Source: Spirosoma aureum (GTDB lineage Bacteria; Bacteroidota; Bacteroidia; Cytophagales; Spirosomataceae). From it: 64,000 bases of DNA. The notes beneath the pieces were generated by a model that was not told the DNA's origin, did no database searches, and saw only the letters and a list, made by a program, of their open reading frames with translations. Positions 1 to 8,424 of the stretch are shown here, one piece after another (within the stretch, counting starts at the first letter, position 1; each line of letters starts with the position of its first letter). The stretch is from assembly GCF_011604685.1 (NCBI RefSeq), contig NZ_CP050063.1, positions 5,416,501 through 5,480,500 on the forward strand, in the 5' to 3' direction. Made by a program: the position numbers and the translations under genes.

Positions 1-367
1 TAGCACCTGGTATAGCCGGAGTATGGCCTTGTTAGGAACACTCATTTTGCTGTTTCTTGTGATTCATACCTCTAATTTCTGGATTCCTAACCGCACGAAC
101 CAATTTATACATGGGGAGGAGTTACCCCTTTATGAAATGATGCTTGAAAAATTTCAAAATCCGTTCGAAGTCCTTATCTACGTAGCGGGTTGTTTTTCTC
201 TTTTCTGGCATTTGCTGCACGGATTTAGAAGTTCTTTTCAGTCCCTGGGTTTTAATCACCTGAAATACAATTCCTGGATAGCCTTCTCAGGAACCGCCTT
301 CTCAATAATTGTATCGTTTGTGCTCGCCTTGATGCCGGTATCTATTTACTTTCACTGGATACGATAG
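1..367 (+). CDS. sdhC: Succinate dehydrogenase cytochrome b subunit, C-terminal part (runs off left edge)
   Basis: The reading frame is open to the left edge (first full codon at base 2), so this is the C-terminal half of a longer protein; the family is usually a little over 200 residues. It is a membrane anchor of succinate dehydrogenase/fumarate reductase of the b558 type found in Bacteroidota, which holds haem and passes electrons to menaquinone. The segment HLLHGFRSSFQSLG carries the histidines expected for haem ligation, and hydrophobic helices are seen before it, around it and at the C-terminus. The flavoprotein and iron-sulfur genes normally follow this gene, but the next gene here is on the opposite strand, so they are either upstream or elsewhere. 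The family call is fairly firm; the role of this copy is inferred. Confidence 0.8.
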   Translation, partial: STWYSRSMALLGTLILLFLVIHTSNFWIPNRTNQFIHGEELPLYEMMLEKFQNPFEVLIYVAGCFSLFWHLLHGFRSSFQSLGFNHLKYNSWIAFSGTAFSIIVSFVLALMPVSIYFHWIR

Positions 368-508
368 GTTATATGGTCAGGTGCGACGCATTATATAAAC
401 CTGTGAGTAAAGGTAGCCGCTCCCAATCTGAGCAAAAAAGGAGGCTGGGACAGGCAGCGATTATGGATCGGTTGTAACCAGATAGTGAAGCAAATCTGTC
501 CAAAAGCA

Positions 509-547
509 AAACCGGAGCGAATTCTTGAATCTGCTCCGGTTTGTTTT
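509..547. terminator. Bidirectional hairpin terminator between convergent genes
   Basis: A perfect 10-bp stem, AAACCGGAGC at 509-518 and its complement at 533-542, has a 14-nt loop. It is A-rich on the left and is followed by GTTTT on the right. It lies between the end of the cytochrome b gene and the end of the convergent SDR gene, so it can stop transcripts from both sides. Confidence 0.75.
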
Positions 548-566
548 AACCCACTGAGTCAACTTA

Positions 567-1316
567 TTACGTTAAGCTCATGCCGCCATCCATAATAAGT
601 TCAGCACCCGTAATGAAGCTGGCAGCGTCACTAGTGAAATAAGCAACCAGTTTCCCGACATCTTCGGCTTTACCAATTTTCTTAAGTGGTATGCTATCAA
701 TCATCCACTCATTCAACTGCAGTAACTGCTCATCACTATAGCCCTGTTTGCTCAGAATCTCAGTCTGGATCGGGCCCGGACTTACACTGTTAACTCGAAT
801 CTTGCGAGGGGCCAATTCGACCGCAGCTATCCGCATAACGGCATTCAGAGCAGCCTTGCTGGAGGAATAAATAGACGAGTTTGCCCTATTCATGCTGGCT
901 GTATTTGACGAAAGAAATACGACAGACCCACCGTCATTTAACAACGGTATAAATTTACTTAGTGTAAAATAAGCCCCTTTGAAATTGACCCCGATCACGT
1001 TATCAAATGCTTTTTCGGTTGCCTGTTCAATACTGTCACCCCCCAGTACGCCTGCATTGATAAATAGTATATCAATTTTATGATAGCTGTCCTTCACAAA
1101 AGCCGCCAGTTCTTCGATGGCGGTAACCTGCCCCTGATCGGCCACAAGGCCCACAACGCCCAACTCGTCAGCAGCCTTGTCTACCGCTTCTTTTCGTCGG
1201 CCTGTAATGATTACCTGCGCACCCTGCTGTTTTAATTCACTGGCCGCAGCATAACCAATTCCGCTATTCCCGCCGGTTACCAGCGCTATTTTTCCTGTTA
1301 GATGGTCCATAAACAT
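567..1316 (-). CDS. SDR family oxidoreductase
   Basis: A classical short-chain dehydrogenase/reductase of 249 residues, the usual family length. The cofactor motif TGGNSGIG is at residues 14-21, the NAG motif at 87-89, and the catalytic Ser, Tyr150 and Lys154 are in FLSSNTAS and YSSSK. The Arg pair just after the second beta strand (TGRRK) favours NADP(H). The C-terminal ITGAELIMDGG is typical of the family. Translation may begin at Met1 or two codons later. The gene is divergent from the HxlR-type regulator at 1393 with only 76 bp between start codons, and a palindrome sits between the two -10-like boxes, so it is probably a direct target of that regulator. The substrate cannot be read from sequence; related proteins act on small aldehydes, ketones or quinones. 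Confidence 0.85.
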   Translation of the reverse strand: MFMDHLTGKIALVTGGNSGIGYAAASELKQQGAQVIITGRRKEAVDKAADELGVVGLVADQGQVTAIEELAAFVKDSYHKIDILFINAGVLGGDSIEQATEKAFDNVIGVNFKGAYFTLSKFIPLLNDGGSVVFLSSNTASMNRANSSIYSSSKAALNAVMRIAAVELAPRKIRVNSVSPGPIQTEILSKQGYSDEQLLQLNEWMIDSIPLKKIGKAEDVGKLVAYFTSDAASFITGAELIMDGGMSLT

Positions 1317-1335
1317 AAAAATGGTTTAATGACTG

Positions 1336-1390
1336 CAAAACTATGCACCAATTGGTATAACTTTGTTACCAGTATAATCAAGTATACCAG
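1336..1390. promoter_or_regulatory. Divergent promoters with candidate HxlR operator
   Basis: Two Bacteroidota -7 boxes (TAnnTTTG) face away from each other. TAGTTTTG on the minus strand at 1336-1343 serves the SDR gene, and TAACTTTG on the plus strand at 1358-1365 serves the regulator. Between them is the perfect 10-bp palindrome ACCAATTGGT (1347-1356), and TACCAG half-sites recur at 1367-1372 and 1385-1390. A repressor bound here would block both promoters. The boxes and the palindrome are seen directly; the link to HxlR is inferred from position. Confidence 0.55.
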
Positions 1391-1392
1391 CT

Positions 1393-1767
1393 ATGCAGGA
1401 AGAAAAGCGACTTGAACTGGTCAACGAAGTTTTGTCCAATCCGCGTAATCAGCGCCAGGAAGTCCAGGCCTTACAGGATACGATTTATGTGATCGGTGGC
1501 AAATGGAAATTGCCGATCATCAATTCGATTTGTAACGGGAATAAACGGTTCCGGGATATAGAACGAAGTATTCCAGGAATCACGACCCGAATGCTGTCCC
1601 GTGAACTAAAGGAGATGGAAACCAATCAGTTGATTCGCCGAACGGTAACGCCAACAACGCCAGTACTGGTCGAGTATACGGCAACTGATTATTGCTGGTC
1701 ATTCGGCGACATTATTCTGGAGATGATCAAATGGGGTAAACAGCATAGGGAACGACTGAAAATGTAG
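1393..1767 (+). CDS. HxlR family transcriptional regulator
   Basis: A winged-helix regulator of 124 residues, the normal size for HxlR proteins. The family hallmark GGKWKLPII is at residues 35-43, followed by the recognition region RFRDIERSIPGITTRMLSRE. Members bind DNA as dimers, and several respond to electrophiles or quinones through cysteine chemistry. This protein has Cys47 and Cys101 but no cysteine near the N-terminus where the YodB/CatR-type sensor residue lies, so redox sensing is uncertain. It is divergent from an SDR oxidoreductase and most likely controls it and itself through the palindrome in the intergenic region. The start is the ATG 28 bp after a good -7 box. Confidence 0.88.
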   Translation: MQEEKRLELVNEVLSNPRNQRQEVQALQDTIYVIGGKWKLPIINSICNGNKRFRDIERSIPGITTRMLSRELKEMETNQLIRRTVTPTTPVLVEYTATDYCWSFGDIILEMIKWGKQHRERLKM

Positions 1768-1785
1768 GGAGTAGTTAAGCTTTAC

Positions 1786-2700
1786 TCACCGATACCCGGT
1801 AGCATCTGCTGGCAGACCGGCATCCTGTACTTCAACCACATAACGCCAGGCATCGGGCTGGGAACCATCGACATCCGTAAAATCATACTCCTTAGCCAGT
1901 TGCCCGCTGGACGTAGATAAACCATTCCAACGATTTCGGTCTGGATCTGTGGCTAAGGCTACTACAGCCCGGCCAACAAAATACGGCGTCTCTGAAATCA
2001 CAAAGTGCGGTTCTTTATGTAAGGCGTCCTGCCAATTCGCTTCGCTTACCCCGAAAATATCGAGCATAATCTCGGAACGTAACCAGCCCGGTGTCAGGGC
2101 AATTGCTGTACAGCCAAAAGACTCCAGTTCTTTGGCCTGAGCCCAGGCTAAGCGAATCACCGACGATTTCGCTAAATCATAAAATAGGGATATGCGATAG
2201 TTAGACCGGTTATAATCGGCAGTTCCGTCCGTTAGTTCGAGGACCAAACCACCTGGTTTACGAATCAGCAATGGTAAGGCAAAGTGGCTGGTGATGATAT
2301 GGGTATCGATCGCTAAACGAAGTAGCCGTAACCCTTTTTCGAGCGAATGCTCCCAAACCGGCTTATGCCACTCGGCCAGAAATTCTCCTCCCCAAATGTC
2401 ATTGACCAAAATATCGAGTTGGCCGCTTTCCCGATCAATCTGTTCAATCAACCGTTTGACCTCTTCGTGTACTAAATGATCGACCTGAACCGCAATGCCT
2501 TTACCCCCGGCCTGGGTGACCATTTCAGCCGTTTCTTCGATCGTTTGAGGTAAGCCGTATTCTGATTGTTGCGATCGGGTCGTACGGCCTGTCACGTAAA
2601 CGGTAGCCCCTGCTCTACCTAATTCCACAGCAATGCCACGCCCGGCTCCTCGCGTAGCTCCCGCGACTAAAGCTACGTTTCCCTCTAGTGTTTTTTCCAT
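1786..2700 (-). CDS. SDR family oxidoreductase (DHRS1-like)
   Basis: A 304-residue short-chain dehydrogenase, longer than the classical 250, resembling the DHRS1-like group. The nucleotide motif reads AGATRGAG near residues 13-20 and is followed by VTGRTTR, suggesting NADP(H). The usual NNAG is replaced by NDIWGG. The catalytic Tyr174 and Lys178 are in FYDLAK. An in-frame TTG lies five codons earlier, but the ATG at 2700 fits family N-termini better. The gene ends 18 bp from the convergent HxlR gene's stop. A -7 box 65 bp upstream suggests its own promoter rather than read-through from the AraC gene. The substrate is unknown. Confidence 0.82.
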   Translation of the reverse strand: MEKTLEGNVALVAGATRGAGRGIAVELGRAGATVYVTGRTTRSQQSEYGLPQTIEETAEMVTQAGGKGIAVQVDHLVHEEVKRLIEQIDRESGQLDILVNDIWGGEFLAEWHKPVWEHSLEKGLRLLRLAIDTHIITSHFALPLLIRKPGGLVLELTDGTADYNRSNYRISLFYDLAKSSVIRLAWAQAKELESFGCTAIALTPGWLRSEIMLDIFGVSEANWQDALHKEPHFVISETPYFVGRAVVALATDPDRNRWNGLSTSSGQLAKEYDFTDVDGSQPDAWRYVVEVQDAGLPADATGYR

Positions 2701-2764
2701 CGGTCTATCTATCAAAAAATAGTCGTTTGAACAAGTAAAAGCCGTTTTTTAGCCGACTTTTGGG

Positions 2765-2772
2765 CAAATATA
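2765..2772 (-). promoter_or_regulatory. -7 promoter box of the DHRS1-like SDR gene
   Basis: On the minus strand these bases read TATATTTG, a perfect match to the Bacteroidota -7 consensus TAnnTTTG, in the gap between the AraC gene and the SDR gene. No convincing TTTG at the -33 spacing was found. Confidence 0.45.
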
Positions 2773-2825
2773 AAAGCCTCGTAAACGGTATTCTTTGTAC
2801 AAAAACGACAAAAACAGGTCAGCCG

Positions 2826-3593
2826 TTAACCAATTTGAGAGGGTGGATAACCAGCGTAGCGCTTAAAGTGCCTGGTCAGATGGGCATGATCGTAATAGCC
2901 TGCCTCAAACGCAATATCAAGCAGACTCTGCTCCTTCCTATGGCTGACTAGCTGGTATGCATGTTGAAACCGGATCAAATTACAGATCTCTTTCAGCGAA
3001 ACGCCTAAGCTTTCTCCAAATTTCCGCTCCAGTTGCCTTTCCGAAGTTGCATATTGATCGGCTAGTTCCCTTACAGCAATTCGCCCCTGTGCCTTGAGCA
3101 AAGTACCAATCAGCCTGTTTATCAAAGCGTTATCCTCGCCATTGATTTGGCGTCGTAACCAGCTATTTAGTTTCGCGAAACCGTCGTGACGTTCCTGACC
3201 AGCGCCAATCGGCTGAAAATGTCCGCAATCCAGTGGGAATTCATTTCGGTCAAATTCTTCGATCTTGTTTGCCATTCCCTGCTGCCGGATACCCAGGAGG
3301 GTACTTAGTCCAAAGGGTTTAAACCGAATGCCTGCCAGGTTTGTGCCAGGTTGCAGCAACATGTGCTGAAACGTAGTCATGGTACCAATCAGGTAAGGTT
3401 TTTCAGACTTCAACCGGTGCGTTTCCCCGTTCCAGATCTGTATTTCTTCCCCTAAATTAACAATAACATCAGTGCATATATCAGGGATCACCCGTCTGCT
3501 GGAAGCTACTGGCAGGTTTTCTGTCCGGAGGGTCCAGTAACAGTCAACAAAAGGGAGAAGATCTGATGCCGGACAATACTCCTGGTATTTCAT
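2826..3593 (-). CDS. AraC family transcriptional regulator
   Basis: A 255-residue regulator. The N-terminal part, opening with YCPASDLLPFVDCYWTL, matches the DUF6597-type sensor domain common in Bacteroidota AraC proteins. The C-terminal 100 residues form the double helix-turn-helix, with the second motif visible as DIAFEAGYYDHAHLTRHFKR followed by YPPSQ. The effector is not predictable. It lies upstream of the SDR gene on the same strand with 125 bp between them, and divergent from the Crp/Fnr-like gene across about 200 bp, so either neighbour could be its target. Confidence 0.85.
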   Translation of the reverse strand: MKYQEYCPASDLLPFVDCYWTLRTENLPVASSRRVIPDICTDVIVNLGEEIQIWNGETHRLKSEKPYLIGTMTTFQHMLLQPGTNLAGIRFKPFGLSTLLGIRQQGMANKIEEFDRNEFPLDCGHFQPIGAGQERHDGFAKLNSWLRRQINGEDNALINRLIGTLLKAQGRIAVRELADQYATSERQLERKFGESLGVSLKEICNLIRFQHAYQLVSHRKEQSLLDIAFEAGYYDHAHLTRHFKRYAGYPPSQIG

Positions 3594-3789
3594 TCGATAT
3601 TGTCAGTTAGTACGGTCAGTTGCTTTGAAGGTCGCTCACTGATAGCGTTTGACGATCAATCCGGCCATGCACTCATTCGTGAAATTTCGGTCCAAACAAG
3701 TGCACTCCTACTTTCGGCAATTTAGCGAAAACGAACTTTTTTAGCGCATAAGTAGTCATCTTTACATCGTTTACTTTACCTGCTACACC

Positions 3790-4398
3790 TTGAATCTTCA
3801 GCCACTGATCGACCACTTTGAGGGTTTTATTCCTTTCAAGGAGACTGAAAAACATGTTCTAGAAGAACGAGTTACCCAGCGTTCGATTCGACGCCGGCAA
3901 ACACTATTACAGGAGGGTTTTCCCTGCAAACACTATTCGTTCGTGGTTGAGGGCTGCTTTCGGCTATTTGCCGTTGACCAGAAAGGAACCGAACATAACC
4001 TGCAATTTGCGGCCGAAAATGACCGCCCGGCGGACCGGTGGATCGCCGATATCGGCAGCTTTCATTCCGGCCAGCCCAGCGGGTTATTTATTGAAGCCAT
4101 TGAGCCTTCCGTGGTGCTGCAAATCGAAAAGCAGGACCTTTATTTTCTCTACACGAACATCCCCAAGCTTGACCGAATCTTCAAAGTCATTATTGAGAAC
4201 AAATATGTAGAACTCCAGAACCGTGTCTTGCAATCGATCAGTTCAACGGCTCAGGAACGCTATCTAACTTTTCTGGAACAATACCCAACATTAGCCCTAC
4301 GACTGCCCAATACCCAAATCGCTTCTTATCTGGGCATTACCCCTGAATTTCTGAGCAAAATCAGGAAAGACCTGGCTTCCACCCAGCCTCACCCTTAA
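3790..4398 (+). CDS. Crp/Fnr family transcriptional regulator, TTG start
   Basis: A 202-residue cyclic-nucleotide-binding-domain protein of the Bacteroidota Crp/Fnr type. Residues about 20-120 form the beta-roll (HYSFVVEGCFRLF, then ADIGSF), and a C-terminal helix-turn-helix reads NTQIASYLGITPEFLSKIRK. The motif for strong cAMP binding is not evident, so the ligand is open. The frame has no ATG near its 5' end: an in-frame stop lies at 3742 and the only credible start is TTG at 3790, which gives the family N-terminus (LQPLIDHFEGFIPF). Such regulators often control redox or stress genes, and the downstream NADP-reductase-like gene begins 90 bp after it. Confidence 0.82.
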   Translation: MNLQPLIDHFEGFIPFKETEKHVLEERVTQRSIRRRQTLLQEGFPCKHYSFVVEGCFRLFAVDQKGTEHNLQFAAENDRPADRWIADIGSFHSGQPSGLFIEAIEPSVVLQIEKQDLYFLYTNIPKLDRIFKVIIENKYVELQNRVLQSISSTAQERYLTFLEQYPTLALRLPNTQIASYLGITPEFLSKIRKDLASTQPHP

Positions 4399-4488
4399 AC
4401 TAGTTTAAGCCTATTTCTTAAGATACCTTATTGGTCGAACCTGGTAATCTGCCGGACCTTTGCCTGGTCATTAAATCAACGTAATACC

Positions 4489-5145
4489 ATGGCAATCAGC
4501 GCAGAATCGAAAGTCGCTATCATTGGACTGGGCACTATTGGCCGTGTACTGGCCACCATTTTTCCCAAAGGAAATCGGTCGGTAATTCTGTCAGCACGTG
4601 CGTTATCAACGGCACAAACCCTTGCCAATGAGCAAGGCAATCTTGCTCGTCCCTTAGCGATCACGGCCGCAATCGGGGAAGCCGATGTGATTATCCTGAC
4701 CATTTGGGTTCCCCCCATTCAGGCGTTTTTCCAACAATATACTTCCCAACTAAAAGGAAAAATCATCGTTGATCCTTCCAACCCAATTGCTCGCGATGGA
4801 AAGGGCGGTTTCGTCAAAACGATCGGTGAAGCCCAGTCAGCAGGACAAATTCTTTCAGGGCTCTTACCCAAAGAAGCTAAGCTAGCGAAAGCCTTGGGCA
4901 CATTAGGAGCGGCTTCACTGGCTCAGGCTTCTGGCCAGAAGCCCGAACTGGCCGTTTAATTCTATGCTACCGACGATCGGAGCATCAATGCTACCATCGA
5001 CGAACTCATTGTCGATTCGGGTTTTGAGCCCCTTCGCGTAGGTGGTATTGATCAGTCCATCCGCCTGGAAGTATTCGGTGATCTGCACGAATTTGGTGCC
5101 TTGGGCAAAACAGTTACGTTAGCTGAAGCAAAAGAAAAGCTTTAA
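4489..5145 (+). pseudogene. NADPH-dependent F420 reductase-like (NAD-binding) gene with one in-frame stop
   Basis: The first 156 codons encode a Rossmann protein (VAIIGLGTIGRVLA, then IIVDPSNPIARDGKGG and LGTLGAASLAQAS) of the F420-dependent-NADP-reductase-like family. TAA at 4957-4959 then stops it. The same frame continues without a shift for 61 more codons and encodes the missing family C-terminus (FYATDDRS, then RVGGIDQSIRLEVFGD, then HEFGALGKTVTLAEA), ending at TAA 5143-5145. The rest of the frame is undamaged, and family members have Leu-Phe-Tyr at this point, so TAA looks like a single-base change from TTA. Without the C-terminus, which contributes the substrate side, the product is probably inactive. 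A sequencing error is possible. Confidence 0.8.
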
Positions 5146-5249
5146 TCCAGCAACTATTGCTCACGAGCACCCCATCCAGTATTTCTTGTAAATTTTCCGG
5201 CCGTTTGGGCGAATATTGTACCTTTTCTAGAGCAGTAAAACGCGTACTC

Positions 5250-6218
5250 ATGAAAGCTGTCGTCATCCATCGTCCGGGTTCACCTGCCGTTCTCCAGGTA
5301 GAGGAGCGCCCCATTCCGCTTCCTTCGGAAGGGCAGGTGCTGGTCCGGGTCAAAGCTTTCGGCCTGAACCGCTCGGAATTGATGACCCGAAAAGGGTTAT
5401 CGCCCGGCGTTCAGTTCCCCCGGATACTCGGCATCGAGTGTGTTGGGGAGGTAGTCGATGACCCCTCTGATCAATATGCCAAAGGCCAGCAGGTAATGGC
5501 CCTGATGGGCGGGATGGGCCGGGATTTCGATGGAAGCTATGCCGAATTCACCCTGTTGCCTAAGCACCTGCTACGTCCATTCCAAAGCACGCTCCCTTTT
5601 GAGGTGCTGGGGGCAATTCCCGAAATGTTTCAAACGGCGTACGGCTCGCTGTATCCGGCCCTGGGTATACAGCCTGGCGAAACCCTGCTGATTCGTGGGG
5701 GAAGCTCGTCGGTGGGCATGCTTTCGACCCAACTTGCAAGCCTCGCGGGACTGGCCGTACTGGCAACGACACGTAACGCACAGAAAGAAAATGCGTTGCG
5801 TACTAATGGGGCCACACATGTATTGATTGATAATGGGCGACTGAATGAGGCCGTTCGAGCTATTTATCCGGAGGGTATCGATAAGGTACTTGAACTGGTG
5901 GGTACATCGACCCTGCACGACTCGCTTCTTTGTCTCAAACCCGGTGGCACTGGCTGTATGAGTGGAATGCTGGCTGAAAACTGGACGATTCCCGATTTTG
6001 CCCCGATAGATTTCATTCCCGCTACAGTGCGATTGACCACCTACGACAGTGGCCAGATTACCAGCCCGACGGCGGTATTTCAGGACTTCATCCGTCAGAT
6101 CGAAGCGGGACAAGTAAAGCTCGCCGTCAGCCGGACTTTTACGCTTGATCAGATCGTGGAGGCTCACCAATTTATGGACAGTAACCAGGCAGCCGGTAAA
6201 CTGGTCGTGCTTCCTTAA
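5250..6218 (+). CDS. Zinc-independent MDR / quinone-oxidoreductase-like alcohol dehydrogenase family protein
   Basis: A medium-chain dehydrogenase/reductase of 322 residues from the ATG at 5250; family quinone oxidoreductases are 320-340. The GroES-like N-terminal domain (residues 1-120) contains VKAFGLNRSELMTRKG. The Rossmann domain begins at LLIRGGSSSVGMLSTQLA with the A-x-x-G-type NADP site. The catalytic and structural zinc cysteines of true alcohol dehydrogenases are absent, so a NADPH-dependent quinone or enone reductase role is likely. An in-frame TTG 93 bp upstream would add residues not seen in the family. It is followed 17 bp after the stop by a long inverted repeat. Confidence 0.85.
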   Translation: MKAVVIHRPGSPAVLQVEERPIPLPSEGQVLVRVKAFGLNRSELMTRKGLSPGVQFPRILGIECVGEVVDDPSDQYAKGQQVMALMGGMGRDFDGSYAEFTLLPKHLLRPFQSTLPFEVLGAIPEMFQTAYGSLYPALGIQPGETLLIRGGSSSVGMLSTQLASLAGLAVLATTRNAQKENALRTNGATHVLIDNGRLNEAVRAIYPEGIDKVLELVGTSTLHDSLLCLKPGGTGCMSGMLAENWTIPDFAPIDFIPATVRLTTYDSGQITSPTAVFQDFIRQIEAGQVKLAVSRTFTLDQIVEAHQFMDSNQAAGKLVVLP

Positions 6219-6234
6219 CCGATTCTATAACTAG

Positions 6235-6316
6235 AGTTGTTTTGCTTGGATCCGTGCCACGGTTTGTTACCCCTGAAGCGCTGACAAACCGTGGCACGGA
6301 TCCAAGCAAAACAACT
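6235..6316. repeat. Perfect 33-bp inverted repeat (palindromic element)
   Basis: Bases 6235-6267 and 6284-6316 are exact reverse complements, 33 bp each, around a 16-nt centre. The arms begin AGTTGTTTTGCTTGGATCCG and end ACGGTTTGT. It lies between the MDR gene and the next gene on the same strand. It lacks the T-run of a simple terminator and is far longer than needed for one. It could be a dispersed palindromic repeat or a small non-autonomous mobile element; no second copy was found in this window. Confidence 0.85.
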
Positions 6317-6346
6317 GAACTGAAATAGCACCAAACAATCTATACT

Positions 6347-7024
6347 ATGAACTGTAGCCTACTTACCTTACTAAGCATTTTTGTACTTATTTTCAACAAC
6401 TTACATGCACAGGCGATTAAGCTGAAGAAGGATAGACTGATGCCTAATCTGGTATCAATGTCGTTCGAACGAGTAATGGGTAAAGAAGCCCTCAAAGTTG
6501 TGAAGGACTCTACGGTGAAAAAGATTGATGAACCTACGTTTGTCCGAATAAAAGACGTAGACTTTACCAATGGAACCATTGAGGTAAAGGTGTTGAGTCG
6601 ATTGCTAAAGAACGCTCCAGAATCAGCGCGTGGCTTTATCGGCGTTGCGTTTCGGATCAACGAGGCCAATTCAAGCTTCGAGAGTATGTATATCCGCCCG
6701 ACCAATGGCAGGTCAGATGATCAGGTCAGGCGTAACCATTCCGTTCAATATTTCTCCTACCCTGGTTATACGTTTGATCGCCTGCGAAAAGAAGCGCCGG
6801 AACGATACGAATCGTATGCAGATATGGCACTGAATGAGTGGATTACCCTAAAAATTGTCGTCAACGGGCAGGAAGCGAGGTTATATGTGAACGATACAAA
6901 ACAACCCTGTTTGATCGTGAAGGACATGAAGCACGGCGCTACCTCATCTGGCGGTATCGGCCTGTGGGTTGAAGTAGGAACGGAAGGCTATTTCACAGAC
7001 CTGAAAATTACCAAACAGCCGTAA
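6347..7024 (+). CDS. Secreted concanavalin A-like (LamG/DUF1080-like) domain protein
   Basis: A 225-residue protein with a cleavable signal peptide (hydrophobic residues 4-18, cleavage near LHAQ). The rest is predicted beta-rich, with GTIEVKVLSR, GFIGVAFRI and WITLKIVVNGQEARLYVND, the pattern of laminin-G/concanavalin A-like jelly rolls such as the DUF1080 (3-keto-disaccharide hydrolase) group. Whether it binds or cuts sugar cannot be told, since no catalytic pair is recognisable. It faces the pectin locus tail to tail with 71 bp to the GH28 gene, so it may help in carbohydrate capture, but it is not part of that operon. Confidence 0.65.
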   Translation: MNCSLLTLLSIFVLIFNNLHAQAIKLKKDRLMPNLVSMSFERVMGKEALKVVKDSTVKKIDEPTFVRIKDVDFTNGTIEVKVLSRLLKNAPESARGFIGVAFRINEANSSFESMYIRPTNGRSDDQVRRNHSVQYFSYPGYTFDRLRKEAPERYESYADMALNEWITLKIVVNGQEARLYVNDTKQPCLIVKDMKHGATSSGGIGLWVEVGTEGYFTDLKITKQP

Positions 7025-7095
7025 ACCCGACCTGAAATAGCTGCTCTCAACCTCCATTTGCAATCATAGTTAGACCTGACCTCGCAACAGCAACC

Positions 7096-8424
7096 TTACT
7101 GAACGATTTTATCATTGACTTTCACGTTTTTGAGCGTAAACCCGTTGACTACCTTTTTGTCGATAGCCGCATTTTTGCTTTCCACCACGAAGTTCTCAAA
7201 TGAAAAATTGGAGAGCTTGTCGTGTTCTGAAATAGCAACGTCGAAGAATGTATCGCAGCTAAGCTCAATATTTTTGAGGCTTACATGATCGGAGTAAGAA
7301 AGTGGTACGTCTGGACGCCCCTGTAAATCGAAAAACTGCGTCCAGGGCTTCACATACAGCAGGCTATGGGCCTGCCCTTTTATGTTTTCGAGCGCAATAT
7401 ATTCGTAAAGCTGTGGTGTATCGGGTCGCATTTTAAGCCATAACACCCGGCTGGCCTCGCTTACGTGGCAGTTTCGCATCAGAATGTTCCGGTTATGAAT
7501 CGCTTCGCTGCCGCAGGTAAGAGCCGAATGACAGAAGCCAAATTCACAATTTTCAATGATGATATTGGTGTTGGCTCCGTTGTTGGGCACACGGTCGGCC
7601 CATGGACCTTTGCCACCTTTTAGTGCAATTGCATCATCATTGACCGACATGTAACATCCTTTAATCAGTACATTGGAACAGGCATCCAGATCAATGGCAT
7701 CCGTACTCGGCGCTTTTACCGGTTTGTAGGGCGAATAAATATGTGCATCGAGCACTTTCAGGTTCTGGCACTGGTAGTAATGACTTGTCCAGAAACCTGC
7801 ATTGTGCAGTTTTACGTCCTGAACCTGAACGTTGTTGCATTTCCAGATAAAAACCAGGCGCGGACGAGAAACCTCCAGATTCGTACAGTTAGGATTTTCC
7901 TTACGTCTGGCCCAGAAAGCCTCCCAAAAGCGCAACCCATTGCCATCAATTGTCCCTTTTCCAGAAATGGTAAAGCCATCGACCTGATAGGCATTAACCA
8001 ATGCAGCGAAGTAATCCAGACTTTGGCCCTCCATTCGCGACGGCAATTTTGGATAGTCGGCAATGTTGTTGGACCCCTTCAGAAAAGCCCCTTCTGCCAG
8101 GTGCAGATGGGTTTTGGGTTTGAAAAACAAAGCCCCACTCATGAACGTACCTTTGGGGATCACGACTACGCCCCCGCCCTGCTGAGCTGCCCTATCAATG
8201 GTCTTTTGAATAGCCTCGGTCTGTACTAGTGTACTATCGGTTTTTACGCCAAAACTGGTAATCACATACGGCTTTCCGAGTTGGGTAAGGCTTACTTTTC
8301 GGATCGTCGTAAACCAGCTACTGATGGGGCTTCCATCCGGAAACGACGCTTTCACCACGTTTTGCGCCCTAAGTTGTACGCTTACCAACACCGTACAAAC
8401 CAGTGCAACTACTATTGATTTCAT
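7096..8424 (-). CDS. Glycoside hydrolase family 28 (polygalacturonase-like), secreted
   Basis: A 442-residue right-handed beta-helix enzyme with a signal peptide (residues 1-20, ending LRAQ). Catalytic-type motifs are TDAID (241-245) and NDDAIALKGG (262-271, Asp263/Asp264), matching the NTD and DD motifs of GH28. The later GHG motif is replaced by a region reading ALTCGSE, and RIK by WLKMRP, so this is a divergent member, perhaps an exo-acting or rhamnogalacturonan-type enzyme rather than a plain endo-polygalacturonase. It hydrolyses galacturonide linkages in pectin. It is the last gene of the sigma-FecR-SusCD-CE12-PL11-GH28 series, 177 bp downstream of the lyase. Confidence 0.85.
   Translation of the reverse strand: MKSIVVALVCTVLVSVQLRAQNVVKASFPDGSPISSWFTTIRKVSLTQLGKPYVITSFGVKTDSTLVQTEAIQKTIDRAAQQGGGVVVIPKGTFMSGALFFKPKTHLHLAEGAFLKGSNNIADYPKLPSRMEGQSLDYFAALVNAYQVDGFTISGKGTIDGNGLRFWEAFWARRKENPNCTNLEVSRPRLVFIWKCNNVQVQDVKLHNAGFWTSHYYQCQNLKVLDAHIYSPYKPVKAPSTDAIDLDACSNVLIKGCYMSVNDDAIALKGGKGPWADRVPNNGANTNIIIENCEFGFCHSALTCGSEAIHNRNILMRNCHVSEASRVLWLKMRPDTPQLYEYIALENIKGQAHSLLYVKPWTQFFDLQGRPDVPLSYSDHVSLKNIELSCDTFFDVAISEHDKLSNFSFENFVVESKNAAIDKKVVNGFTLKNVKVNDKIVQ

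Noticed and set aside
3673..3855. A 60-codon minus-strand frame between the AraC and Crp/Fnr genes.
   Set aside because: It overlaps the N-terminus of the Crp/Fnr gene on the other strand and has no family match.
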